64,000 nt of DNA, from assembly GCA_015698045.1 (NCBI GenBank), contig BLAL01000281.1, forward strand, positions 744,001-808,000, written 5' to 3'. The stretch is from Rhizophagus clarus (taxonomy: Eukaryota; Glomeromycota; Glomeromycetes; Glomerales; Glomeraceae). Under the pieces are notes generated by a model. It had not been told where the DNA came from. It did no database searches and saw nothing but the letters and a program-made list of their open reading frames with translations. Below, one piece after another: positions 19,642 to 30,690 of this stretch. How positions within the stretch are numbered: the stretch's first letter is position 1; each line of letters opens with the position of its first letter. The translations under genes were made by a program, and so were the position numbers.

Positions 19642-21040
19642 TTATTTCCTATGCAACCCATAATTCTCTAATAAACTATTTACATACCGACCTTCCTCCT
19701 CCGTGTTATAAGAGTCACTAGAAAGTATATCATCGTCAGCTATGCTATCGTTAGCCGCACCATTGTTGGCCGCACTATCGTTAGCCGCACTATCGTTAGG
19801 CCTACCATCGTTAGTCGCACCATCGTCAGCCGCACCTGCTCCATCGTCAGCTGCTCCATCACCACCATTATCTACATCATTACCATCATGAGAATCGTCG
19901 TCCGAATGTGTAAATTTATCCCTATTTTCCAACTTTTGCTAAAAATAAATAAATAAATAAATAAACTGTAATTCAAATAATTCACATTTTGCAAATTGTA
20001 AATTAAAAACTTACTAAGTTGTTGATTATCTTCGACTTCATTATACTTTCGCTCATTTGAATGTTTTGATTATTAGGATTTAAGTACGTTTCACATATGC
20101 TAATCGCATAAGCTATTTGGGTTTTTGAGGGATTTTTATTTTCTTTTCGCAACTTATCGATTATCAGCGACATATATGTCGTAGGTTGCCCATCTTTAAC
20201 CTTTTTAAATAGGTTGTTGTAACATCTTTTCACCTCCGGCTTACTCTTCCATTCCTGAATCTTTGACGGACTAACCTGAGTGTTAATAGACGGTAATTTA
20301 TGCCCAGTCGCTTCAAAAACAGAATACATAACATCTTTGACTCTAGACGTGAACGTCCCTCGTATGCTTCTATGTTGTTGTACTAACTATTAAAAAAAAT
20401 ATTAGTATGAAATTTAATAAAATTCATAATTGCTTTAACTTACAGTCGGGGCAATTTTTTTTTCGAAAAAAATAATCCATTGATTTTTTTTGAACTGGCG
20501 TATAAATTCCGGGTTTTCGTCTTTTAAATATTTTTCGGTAGCGAGTCTGTACTCGTCTTGCGAAGGATAAATAAAATTTTCAAATAAAATTTTCGACACC
20601 TTCTTAACAAACTCCTAATCAAACGAGGTTAGCATTTCAGGTTTACATTAAATAATATTCATCTTTATTACCTTTATATACTCCGGATCTATTGTATTAT
20701 TATTTTTGTTATCATCGTTGAGCTTTTTTTCTATGCCCGAGAGACGGGTTTCGAGATTTTTTTGTCCGGTGATAAGAACTTCAAGCTTAGAAATTATCTG
20801 CGAATTGGTTCTTAATAGTTTCTCTATTGATTTTTTATTAACTTTAACAATAAAATATAATTTACTATATATTATATAATTTCTTATAAAAAATATGATA
20901 CATATCATGTCATATATACCTTCAACGTTATCGTCTGATAATCTTATTCGTTTCTCGGCTTCACTACTCTTCTCAGTATTACGTCTTGAGATTCTTTCAT
21001 TATCATCAATATTTCGTTTTTCACCACGTTTTGTAGCCAT
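19642..21040 (-). CDS. Companion gene of the Plavaka element, five exons, 376 aa, unknown family
   Basis: Exons on the minus strand are 21040-20920, 20841-20672, 20614-20444, 20386-20015 and 19938-19642. Every junction has GT..AG and the sum is 1,131 nt, closing in frame. The N-terminus is basic (MATKRGEKRNIDD...), with nuclear-signal-like clusters near residues 2-35. It is followed by a coiled coil (EKLLRTNSQIISKLEVL... to about residue 85), a compact globular middle with Trp and many Lys/Phe, and an acidic C-terminal tail with Ala/Asp/Asn/Gly repeats (NDSAAND-type). No catalytic motif was recognised. It faces the transposase from a divergent position inside the same inverted repeats. An accessory DNA-binding or regulatory protein of the element is a reasonable inference. 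Intactness implies selection or recent insertion. Confidence 0.75.
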
Positions 21041-22189
21041 CGGGATAATATGTGAGGGAGGAGATATGAACTAAACTCGAAAAGGAGAAAAAGATATTAC
21101 TAGAAATTTGAAGAGGAACTAGAAATACGAAAGGAGAAAAATATGAGAAAAAGGGGAAAGACATGAACCAGAAATTTGAAAATGAGGAACTAAAAATACG
21201 AAAAAGGGGAAATACATGAACCAGATGTTCAGAAAAAGGAGGCAAGCTGTCATAACGTCATTTCCGCCATTCTATACTAAAAAAGAAAAAAAACTTGCGA
21301 AATATTGCGAAAAATGGATAAACTAATGCGAAATATTACGAAAAATGAATGAACTAATGCAAAAATTTTGCATCGTGATATTACGAAAAAAAAATTGTAA
21401 CACTTTCATGAGAGAATTTTTAAAAAAACTCTCGTAAAAGCATATAGTACAATCGAAGTATTAATCAACACCCATTTATAAAAAAATAAGATGTTACACA
21501 TGTTGGGGCTTTGTATGCATGGCAAAAAAAAAGTTGCAGCCAGTGAACTCATTTGGCTAATCAGATTGATAGTGATCTTGAACGCTTATAACTGATTATC
21601 GCATAAATTTGTGGCTGATCATCCGTCCATTATTGTAAAATGTGTTAAGCCAATAAATTTGCGGCTGATTATCAGATGATTAGCCGATTGAATAAGCCGT
21701 ATTAGCCATCCGGATTCTTACAGCCCGTTACAGCAAATTCAAAATATGCGAAACATTCAGCACTTTTGCTGTCAGGTTCGCGGGTTGACAGGTTGCCGAC
21801 AAGTTGAAATAGTAAACAAAATAATAAACAATATTTATATGTTACATCATAGACTTGTTACATTTATTTTTAGATTTGCCAGCCCACGAACTCGGCAAGT
21901 TCCTGGCAGCAAAATTGCTGAGTGTTTCGCATATTTTAAATTTTGCTATAATGCGTAAATTTGCGAATGATTCCGCGATATTAGCCACCAGATTCTTACA
22001 GCCAGTTCCATTCATTAATGCGTAAATTTGCGTAGTCGTATCTATTCAAATAACTCAATCAATTGTAATCCATTCAATTAATTCATAAATTTTTACAATG
22101 AAATATAATTTTATTAGCACACAAAATCTCATATAAATTGAATAGTGAATTGATACTTTTCATCAAATTTGACGCGTTAATTTAGCAAC
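21041..22189. other. Divergent promoter region between companion gene and transposase
   Basis: About 1.15 kb separates the two start codons. It has tandem words at 21060-21240 (GAAATTTGAAAATGAGGAAC-like) and GCGAAATATTGCGAAAAATG-type repeats at 21295-21400. A palindromic MITE at about 21733-21955 is listed separately. Regulation is inferred from position only. Confidence 0.5.
21733..21955. mobile_element. Palindromic MITE-like insertion, about 220 bp
   Basis: The left arm reads AAAATATGCGAAACATTCAGCAC then TTTTGCTGTCAGGTTCGCGGG. The right arm contains its inverted counterpart, CCCACGAACTCGGC...CAGCAAAATTGCTGAGTGTTTCGCATATTTT. ATTCTTACAGCC occurs just outside both arms and may be a target duplication or part of the surrounding repeat. 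Confidence 0.7.
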
Positions 22190-25175
22190 ATGAGTTTCAA
22201 ATGCCCCCTTTGTATGCGAATATTCAGTCAACGCTTTGCATATACTCAACACGCCCAAAAATGCTTAAAAAATGTAGAAGTAGAAGTAGAAGAAGATGAT
22301 GATAATAATGATAGTGAAAAATATAGCAGTGAAATGGATACAAGAAGTAATCTAAGTAGTGAATATGAAAATGATAAAGTTGAGGTAATTATGTTATTTC
22401 AGATTATTCTTTTTAAAGCTCTCAAGAAAAAGCTCAAATTATACTAACTCATTTGGTTTATAATTTTAGGTGGATGATGATAATGATGTACAAAATATGT
22501 CATTTGACAGTATTGGAAGTGCAATATCAGAGATGAGCCTTGAAGATAGTAACTTTGAAAATATATTAGATTCATCTGAAGAGCCTGAAATTTTTGAAGA
22601 ACCCAAAAATCTCAATACCAAAACTTGCACAGAATTTCCTAATGATGCTTATAAAGATCTAATGTTATTAGTAACGAAATATAAAATAAACAATAAAGGT
22701 GGTAATGAAATAATACGTTTTTTTAATAAACATTCAAATCTTACAGAATCACCATTACCAAAAAATATCGAACAGGGACGAGCATTTATGAATAATATGA
22801 AGTTTTCTAATTTAGAATTTAGTAAAGTTCTTATAACAAAACATGAGGATAAAGATTATTTTCTTTATTATCAAAACTTAATACAGTGCATCAAAAATAT
22901 CTTAACTGTTCCTGACATAACACAAAATTTTGCGCTATCTTACGAAAACTATGAGGTAAATAGTAAATATTAGTTAATTCAATAATCTAAATAATATTTA
23001 TTTTAATTTATTTATATTATTTTATAGTATAATAGAGAAAGTATTTACAGTGAACAAAACACTGGAAAATGGTGGAAAACTACGCAAGAATCCTTACCTA
23101 CTGGTTCCAAATTATTATCAATTATTTTATATTCAGATGCAACAACTACAGATACATTAGGAAAAAGTCAATTGCATCCAATATATATTACATTAGGTAA
23201 TATCCCAATATGGCGTCGTAATAAACAGGATGCAAAGCAACTTTTGGGATATTTACCAATTTTAGAAGCTGCAAATAAAGATCTGGTTCGTGATACCTTT
23301 CATAAATCTTTACGTCATTTACTAGAACCAATTATTTTATTAAAAGATGGTATAGACCTTTTTATAAATAATGAAAATACCTGGTTTTATCCTAGAGTTT
23401 CAACTATTATTGCAGATTGGCCGGAGGCTGCAAGTTTTTGTTTAGTTTATAAATCCTCCAATTCAAACCTTCCATGTCACTCCTGTTTAGTTAAAAGGGA
23501 AAATCTTGCAAATATAGACTTATCGGTTAACGATGTAATACTAAGAACTCATGATGAAATGCGTAAAAATTTTGAAAATGATACACAAAGATCTGTTTGC
23601 ATAGAATCTGTACATAATTTTTTTTGGGATTTACCGTAAGTATGCAAAAGTAGAAATAATTATAATAACATATATATATATTAATTATAAATATTTATAT
23701 TATCAAGGAATATAAATATCTACTTGGCTACCGTTCCTGACAGAATGCATCATTTAGATTTAGGATTATTTCGTTATCAAATTATCTTCACGTGCGATAT
23801 CTTAAAATCGCAACATGTTAATGGTAATAAATTAGTTGAAGAAGTAGATCGCCGTCTAGCAGCAATTCCACGTTTTCCCGGCATTAAAATTTTTTCCAAT
23901 GGACTGCAGTCAATTGCAAGATTAACTGCTAGTGAATATCGAAGTTTGATGAAAGTCATGATATTTGTTATTGATAATTTATATGATGAAAATAATAACG
24001 AAGTAGATAATTTTGTAAATAATGATGATCTTACGAAATTGTACGAATATTGGAATGAAATGTATATTTTAAGTAGATATGAAGAATTTAGTGAAAGTGA
24101 CTTGGAGAAATTTAATGTATGTATTAAAATTTTAGTAAAATTGAAAATTTAAATTAAATAAATTAAATTAACATTTAAATTTTAGGATGCAATACATAGA
24201 TGGGCCCGGATGTTTGTCAAGGCTTTTAAATTTGTTTCTCCTTCCAATTTGAAGTTACCTAAATTGCATTCATGGGTTTATCATATTATTGACTCAATAC
24301 GATCTTATGGCGCAATAAATGGCTATACTACAGAAACTTACGAAAGTCTTCACAAATATTTCGTTAAAATACCCTACCGAATTAGCAATAAAAAAGATGT
24401 CGAACCTCAGCTTTTACGAACTGTAAGTATTTGAAAATTTTATTTATTGTATATATTTATTATATTAAGATGGAAATTAAATTAATAGATAAAACGTCAA
24501 GCAATATCTATTAGAATGTCTCAACATTCAGTGAATCCGGCAAAAACACCTCGCACTTGTAAATTTTCTGCAAGACTCTTTGAATTCTCTTTACAAGATG
24601 CAAATACATTTTTTAATGAAAAAAAAGATTCCGTAGACAATAAAATGCAGACTGGTTTTGCTAGATTTATAAGTTGTCTGGATTCATATCTAGATTTACT
24701 TGATGGTTTCACAATTATTGGTGAAACCCGAATAAACATATACGGATCGGTAACACTGGAAAATGGTGCCATAATGCGTGCCACAAACAGGTATCATAAT
24801 AAAGTATGGTTTAGCGACATAGCTATTTCAATGGATTCTGAAGAATCAAATGATTATATATCAGACAAAGGACTTTGTTATGGACAGGTATTTTTCCAAT
24901 TTATGTAATAATTTATTATAAAAGTATTAATAAATATTTATTATTTATAGGCCTTATTGTTAGCAGAAGTATTAACAGACCCACCGCTAAATCTCGCATT
25001 AATTCAATGGTACGATTTTAAATCTAAAAGGAACCCATATTTATATGGATGTCCTCACTTAAAATTGATAGAATTATATAACTTTGTAGCTATAGAGTCT
25101 ATACATGGTGTCGTTCACATAGTACCCCGATTTGATAAACAAAATGAATATTTCGTAAATAAATATATTTTTTAG
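22190..25175 (+). CDS. Plavaka-type (CACTA-related) transposase, seven exons, 852 aa, intact
   Basis: Exons are 22190-22384, 22470-22955, 23028-23635, 23708-24116, 24186-24422, 24489-24887 and 24951-25175. All introns are GT..AG, and the sum of 2,559 nt closes in frame. The N-terminus is a C2H2 zinc finger (CPLCMRIFSQRFAYTQHAQKC, near residue 5), then an acidic linker. The core contains the family's typical blocks: LYSDATTTDTLGKSQLHPIY, TLGNIPIWRR, a CHSC pair, TVPDRMHHLDLGLFRYQ and a TYESLHK block near the C-terminus. These match the Plavaka group of fungal CACTA-like transposases. The enzyme moves the element in the nucleus. No stop or frameshift is present, so it could still be active. The start was chosen because the zinc finger begins five residues after the ATG. 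Confidence 0.9.
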
Positions 25176-25293
25176 TCACTTGATATAGGAGTTTTGATTT
25201 ATTTTAATAAAATTATATCCTTAAAAGAATTTATGGTCACGTTTTGCATATCATAAATAAAATGCAGATTTATTTATTTAATTATTAACAACG

Positions 25294-25500
25294 CGGGTGT
25301 GACATAAATAAATCGTGACTGAAATTTGTGTTCAATTTGTGTTGATAATTCTGGTAAAAAATTATTAATTTTGGCCAAATTTCGTTAAATTTGTTAAATT
25401 TGTGTTGAATTTGTGTTGAATTTGTGTTGCGTAATTTTTTATTTATCACAAGGGGATGATATTTAGTAATTGTATGTACGATGTACAAGATTTTTTTTAT
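25294..25500. repeat. Right arm of the ~210-bp inverted repeat
   Basis: Begins CGGGTGTGACATAAATAAATCG and ends near CGATGTACAAG; it is the inverted copy of 19331-19547. It lies about 120 bases after the transposase stop. Confidence 0.8.
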
Positions 25501-25862
25501 GATTTTTTTAAGAAATGTACGCAAAATATTTAATTATTTTTAATTAAATTGATTAAAAAAAATTAATTTTTTTAAGAAATGTATGCGAAATATTTAAAAT
25601 TCAATAGAATGTGCTAATAATAAATTGTTTTATTTTTAAATATGATATATTGATATTTATATTTAAAACAATTAAACATGTACATGATTTAATTAATATG
25701 TTTAATGATGAAAAGTGTAATAAATTAAATTTAATTGAAACGAGAAATAAAATCAAACCAAAGAGGTATTGTTCAAATTTTATTTAAAGTGACATTTTAC
25801 GACTTTCTTTCAAATTTTTACTCATCCCAAAATCAAATTATAAAAATCAAATCTAAACTAAT

Positions 25863-26460
25863 AATGCCTCGCCACACACGTTCACGTCGTTCCCACTATA
25901 ACGTCCATTGGAACTGGGCTATGATGGACGAACTTGTTGACATACGCTGAGACAGAAACCGCGCCTACCACAATATTAATGGTAGAAGCCGCTATGATTT
26001 TTGGGACTCTGTTGCCAATAGGTTCATATGACTAATATCTATAATTTCTTTAAGAAAGAATTTAAATTCAAATTAACCAATCCATTTAATTGAATCAGAA
26101 TAAATAGAATATTTCGAACGAGGGTTTCTGGGCAACAGTGCAGCCAAAAGTGGAGGAACCTCGTCAGGGATTACCATGTAAGTAAATAAATAAAATTACA
26201 TTCATATAAATTAAATGTATTTATCGAATATTCAACTGATTTTGATATTTAGAACTATGTCCTTTATCGTAATGGTAACCCTGGGCGGCGGCTGTGGACG
26301 CGTACCGGCCAAAGATATTATCGCGAATTTAGAACGAGATTTTGGGAGAGGCCGGGTAATTATACTATAATAAAATTTATAATTAATATTTACGTTCATG
26401 TTTTAAATTTGATAAATTTGATCAATTTTAGTCACGCGTGACGATCGTAGGAGAAGGAGA
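25863..26460 (+). pseudogene. SANT/Myb-like (trihelix-type) DNA-binding protein gene, broken by a TGA
   Basis: ATG 25863 opens a basic start (MPRHTRSRRSH) followed by HWNWAMMDEL. A TGA at 25948-25950 follows, in frame with RNRAYHNINGRSRYDFW. After a probable intron the frame continues with QQCSQKWRNLVRDYH (26133-26177). A good intron follows (GTAAGTAAAT...TATTTAG, about 26178-26252), and then a basic exon with GRRLWTRTGQRYYREF. The W..W...L, FW and QCxxKWxxLVRDY spacing matches Myb/SANT-like domains of transposon partner proteins and trihelix factors. CGA to TGA would explain the stop. It lies between the inner inverted repeat and the outer end of the nested element, so it may belong to an older outer element. 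Confidence 0.6.
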
Positions 26461-26884
26461 AACTTACCTACGTATCGTAGAAGATAATTATTTTTATTTT
26501 TTTATTATTTATTAAGTGAGTAGCTAGGCCCAGTCCGTACCAAATATCGGCTGGAGACTCACGTTTTTTTTGGGCTGTGACTGATACTGACGTCCACGCC
26601 GTACAGCCTGGGTACTATTTTATAAAATAGTAGCGAACAAGTATCAAATGTGTATTTTTTTATTAAGTTATAATAAAAATTAGAATTTACTTTAATTTTA
26701 ACATAAAAATTGTAAATAATAAAAAATTCGTAAATAAAAATAAATTTGTTTTCCCAAACTTAAAAAAAAAGGTGTTTATATAAAAGAAAAGGTGTTTATA
26801 TTATTTTTGATTATTCAATAGTATCACATGCCCCTTGTATACGTTCTACTGCATACGCAGCTTTAACGATCGAATAGTAATATT

Positions 26885-27340
26885 AAATTTTCGAAATATT
26901 TTAACCGTAATATTACGCAGGTTTACAGTCTCGTAAATTTTCGAAATATTTTAACCGTAATATTACGCAGGTTTACAGTCTCGTAAATTTTCGAAATATT
27001 TCAACCGTAATATTACGCAGGTTTACAGTCTCGTAAATTTTCGAAATATTTCAACCGTAATATTACGCAGGTTTACAGTCTCGTAAATTTTCGAAATATT
27101 TTAACCGTAATATTACGCAGGTTTACAGTCTCGTAAATTTTCGAAATATTTTAACCGTAATATTACGCAGGTTTACAGTCTCGTAAATTTTCGAAATATT
27201 TCAACCGTAATATTACGCAGGTTTACAGTCTCGTAAATTTTCGAAATATTTTAACCGTAATATTACGCAGGTTTACAGTCTCGTAAATTTTCGAAATATT
27301 TCAACCGTAATATTACGCAGGTTTACAGTTTCGTAAATTT
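26885..27340. repeat. Right subterminal array: about nine copies of a 50-bp repeat
   Basis: TCGAAATATTTYAACCGTAA units recur at exact 50-bp spacing (26891, 26941, 26991 and so on), with only T/C changes between copies. More diverged copies follow to about 27520. Uniform copies suggest recent expansion. These probably serve as transposase-binding sites, by analogy with subterminal repeats of CACTA elements. Confidence 0.9.
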
Positions 27341-27711
27341 GCAGAATATTTTGACCGTAATATTGCGTAAATCTTACGATATTGAAAACTTGCGTAATAT
27401 TTTGACCGTAATATCACATAAATCTTACGAAATTGTAAACTTATGTAATATTTCGAAATTTTTCGAAATATTATGCCATAAACTTTCGTAAACTTACAAA
27501 ATCGTAAACTTACGCAATTTTTCGCCCTATAAAATTTCCTGATGATATATTTTATTCTTTTATAATTATTAGATAGTAAAATATTATACAAAATAATTAT
27601 ATACCTTAAAATACCTCTTGGTTATATAACCGTTATATAACAGTTATATATGTTATATAACATGTTATATATGTTATATAACATTTTGTTATATAACACG
27701 GCACATCTCTA

Positions 27712-28385
27712 GTCGCGAATATAGTCAAAAACAGATGAGTGAAATATTAGAAAATAATTATAGTTCTCTCCCAAAATGGATCTTAGATATCATTTACGTT
27801 GAATTAAGAGCACTATTCCTTCGTACTTGACACCTTGATCATTCTTCTAGAAATTCAATGATAGAAGATATAATTAGTAAATTATTTCCGCATTTTTCTA
27901 AGAAGAAAGAAAACAAACAAAAAATTAGTTTTATGGGCAAACGTTTTTGAAAAGTTTTTGATGGATGGAGGAGCGAATTATGGTCGAATATAGGTTTCGC
28001 ATATCAGAATAGTTGCACTAACGATAATATTTCCCAGTTAAAATCTAAAGTTTCAGTTTCAACTATATTTCGTCAGTGGTTGACATGTGTTTCAAATGAA
28101 CTATCAGAAGAAATAGAAAGAGCGCTCCAAAATGTTATTATTTACGGGATTAGATGTTTAAGTGAGGAGGTGGATGATGACAAGACAGCTCGTCGCAACT
28201 TTTTTATGGCAAATACAGATTTATACACAATAAATTTGGACTTTGCTTGTACTGATAAAATAGATGTTACAAGATCAATGGAGCTGTCTCATTATTACAT
28301 AAGTGCTGCAAGGTCATTTCCCGAAGATGATGACGAAAAGAATGATAATGATGAAAGAGAGCAAAGAAAGCATAAAAAAAAGTAA
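27712..28385 (+). pseudogene. 3' part of the Gln/Pro-rich gene, after the hAT insertion
   Basis: Starting at the second GTCGCGAA (27712-27719), the frame of the block ending at 14162 continues directly with YSQKQMSEILENN when one duplication copy and the element are removed. Two in-frame TGA codons (about 27827 and 27947) break it further. From about 27950 to the stop at 28383-28385 it is open, ending in an acidic/basic low-complexity tail (DDDEKNDNDEREQRKHKKK). The protein family is unknown. The gene has decayed beyond the insertion itself. Confidence 0.65.
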
Positions 28386-28488
28386 CTAAGAAGATTGAAA
28401 ATTAAGGAGGCTAGTGAGAAGCGTTATTATAAATTTTATATAATATATTTTTATTATGTATCATTTTACATTTTTATCACGTCCTTTA

Positions 28489-28638
28489 TTTTTATATTTC
28501 TCCAAATGGAGAGGACATTGTAGCTGGAGCTGGTGGTGACGATAATACTTTAAGGTTCTGGAAGATTTTTAATACTCTAAGAACAAAAGGGATAGAAAAT
28601 AAATATTCGTGGAAACTTGATGGTCTTATAATGTTATA
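28489..28638 (+). pseudogene. WD40 fragment resembling the C-terminus of Cdc20/Cdh1 (Fizzy family)
   Basis: A frame beginning at the SPNGEDIVAGAGGDDNTLRF block and continuing WKIFNTLR to a TAG near 28636 matches the last WD40 blade of APC/C activators. These typically read SPDGxxIVTGAGDETLRFW before the final segment. Only this blade is present, with a two-residue insertion in the GAGDET stretch and no IR tail. It is a dispersed gene fragment, not a working gene. Confidence 0.6.
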
Positions 28639-28639
28639 G

Positions 28640-29640
28640 CGCTTTGATTTTTTTATTCGATCAATAGTTTATAGTAAATATTTAGCATAGAAGAGCTATA
28701 ATTTAGTAATTATACTTAACATTTACATTATTAATACTTTTATTATTAACACTTTTAATCATAAATAAAGTTCATATCAATAATTTTGCTTAATATATAT
28801 ATAATTTATTCTTTGCTGAAATGTATTGAATTGTGTCCGAATAGTAAACATATCATGCAAATAATCGTCTACCGATCGTGGATCAATTTACCGATAAATC
28901 GTCACGAATTATTATTAAAGTCGTTCCGATTTTAAAAATTTATTAACCATGTCGATAAAATTTAGTAAATGTATTGAATAGAATAATGTCTCTAATACAT
29001 TTCAAATACTGTATATTAAAATATACATTCGTAAATAAAATGAGACTACTTTTACTGGACAAGGCAATTTTTTCAAGATATCGTATGATACTTTTATGAT
29101 ATCATAAATGTACTTAAAATTCGAATTTTAATATGGTTGTAAAGACATTTTACATAATAAAAAATCATTTTGAAAACCACATTAGAACCCATTTCTGATG
29201 CTTACCAGAACATCATAAAATATGTCATCCTGACAATGTATTTAAAACCATTTTATGATAATTTTCACAATTTTGTAAAGATTGACAGAACATGATTAAT
29301 ATATTTTAAAATGCCAATAAATTATTTTATTATACGGCTAAATAATAATACATAAACTACTAGTATAATTTACAAAATAGAAAAATTCCAAAGAAACGAA
29401 CTGTTAGTAATAGTACATTAAAAAAAAAAAGATTTAAAAAAAAAAATGTTATAAAATACCCACCGAAATCTACACCCCTGAGCTCCAGTTGAAATCCCAT
29501 GCTTTGAACCTGTCTAAAAAAAAGAACAAGTGTTAGTACATTTTGTTAAAGTAGTAATTAAAAAAACTCTTCTCTTACCAAATTCTCAATATCTAAAATC
29601 ATATGGAAAATACATCAAAGTATATCAAAAAAAATATATT
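28640..29640. other. Intergenic A/T-rich DNA, no gene seen
   Basis: Contains short repeated words around 29100-29290 (ACATTTTA, CATCATAAAATATGTCAT) but no supported gene or element. Confidence 0.5.
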
Positions 29641-29981
29641 TTTTCTTTCGAAATTGACCACCATATTAATCATACTCGATCATGATGTGGTAAGATCAAT
29701 GCAAAAATAAGGAATGAAAGAATTGATTTATAATAATAAAAAAAAATGAGAAGAAAAAAAAATTTTTGACTCACATTTTAACCTGTAGAATCATCATCAA
29801 ACAAGTTTTAAAAATGTCTTCTCAATATCGTAATAAACCTATACAAGAACAAGAAATTCGTAAAAAGAATTCTCTTATTAAAATTTGGAAGCCTTTGCAA
29901 CCGCAATCTCAACAACCTCTGTGGCGGCGACATACGGAAGTAGTCAAAGTCCATAGTATATTTTTATGTAATCTTGCTTAA
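29640..29981 (+). pseudogene. Second, truncated copy of the Gln/Pro-rich gene start
   Basis: ATG 29814 opens MSSQYRNKPIQEQEIRKKN followed by SLIKIWKPLQPQSQQP. This aligns with MSSQDLDKEQGIRKKG and the LIKHWQPSQPQ that follows at 13118. The upstream flank (ATCATGATGTGGTAAGATCAA at about 29682) also matches the first copy. After PQSQQP the similarity stops and the frame ends at 29981, about 36 bases before the CACTA-like element. It is a partial duplication. Confidence 0.65.
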
Positions 29982-30184
29982 TCGTATAAAAATATCAGAA
30001 TTTTATTTTAATAATATCACAGGTCGAACGGTGGCAAATCAGTCACCAATCAGCTATCAATCGGGTATCTTATTGATAACTGATTGATTCAATAAGTATT
30101 CAATCGGGTGGCCGATTGATAGCCGATTTCCGCCAAAATCCGTCATCAATCGGGCAGGCCGATTGATGGTCAACTGATGGTCGA

Positions 30185-30690
30185 TTGATGGTCGATTGAT
30201 GGTCGATTAATGGTCAAAATATGGTCAAATGGTCGAATTATGGTCAAATTATGGTCAAATTATGGTCGAATTAAGGTCAAATTAAGGTCAAATTTAAGGT
30301 CAAATTTAAGGTCAAATTAAGGTCAAATTAAGGTCAAATTAAGGTCAAATTAAGGTCAAATTAAGGTCAAATTTAAGGTCAAATTTAAGGTCAAATTAAG
30401 GTCAAATTTAAGGTCAAATTAAGGTCAAATTTAAGGTCAAATTAAGGTCAAATTAAGGTCAAATTAAGGTCAAATTAAGGTCAAATTAAGGTCAAATTAA
30501 GGTCAAATTAAGGTCAAATTATGGTCGAATTAAGGTCGAATTATGGTCAAATTATGGTCAAAATTAAGGTCGAATTAAGGTCGAATTAAGGTCAAATTAT
30601 GGTCGAATTAAGGTCAATTTATGGTCAATTTATGGTCAAATTATGTGGTCAAATTATGTGGTCAAATTATGGTCAATTATGGTCAATTGA
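30185..30690. repeat. Minisatellite of AAGGTCAAATT units (11-12 bp)
   Basis: About 40 tandem units of GGTCAAATTAA / GGTCAAATTTAA, with GGTCGAATT and GGTCAATTATG variants at both ends. Confidence 0.9.

Larger units (their letters stand above)
17848..27544. mobile_element. Second, nested transposon (about 9.7 kb) carrying a Plavaka-type transposase
   Basis: CATCAGGAAATTTTATAG at 17848-17865 is matched in inverted orientation at 27527-27544, with similarity continuing inward (GTGCGAAAAGTTGCGCAAG versus GGGCGAAAAATTGCGTAAG). Both ends are flanked by ATAT, a possible 4-bp duplication that is weak in such A/T-rich DNA, so the boundary could be off by a few bases. Inside are CGTAATATTTCG-type subterminal repeats at both ends, a pair of ~210-bp inverted repeats, a 376-aa minus-strand gene, the Plavaka transposase and a broken SANT-like gene. 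It interrupts only non-coding hAT sequence. Confidence 0.7.
14163..27711. mobile_element. hAT transposon (13,549 bp as it stands) containing a nested element
   Basis: The termini are TAGAGATGGGC on the left and the reverse complement of TAGAGATGTGCC on the right, flanked by the exact duplication GTCGCGAA. Just inside both ends are arrays of TTATATAAC words (about 14173-14255 and 27620-27698) in inverted orientation. These are probable transposase-binding subterminal repeats. The hAT transposase gene lies at 15034-17057. Without the nested insertion (about 17848-27544) the hAT would be about 3.85 kb, a normal size for the superfamily. The intact transposase and exact target duplication point to a relatively recent insertion. 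Confidence 0.88.

Noticed and set aside
26885..27340. Possible CRISPR-like regular array
   Set aside because: Direct 50-bp tandem units with no unique spacers, in a eukaryotic transposon end.
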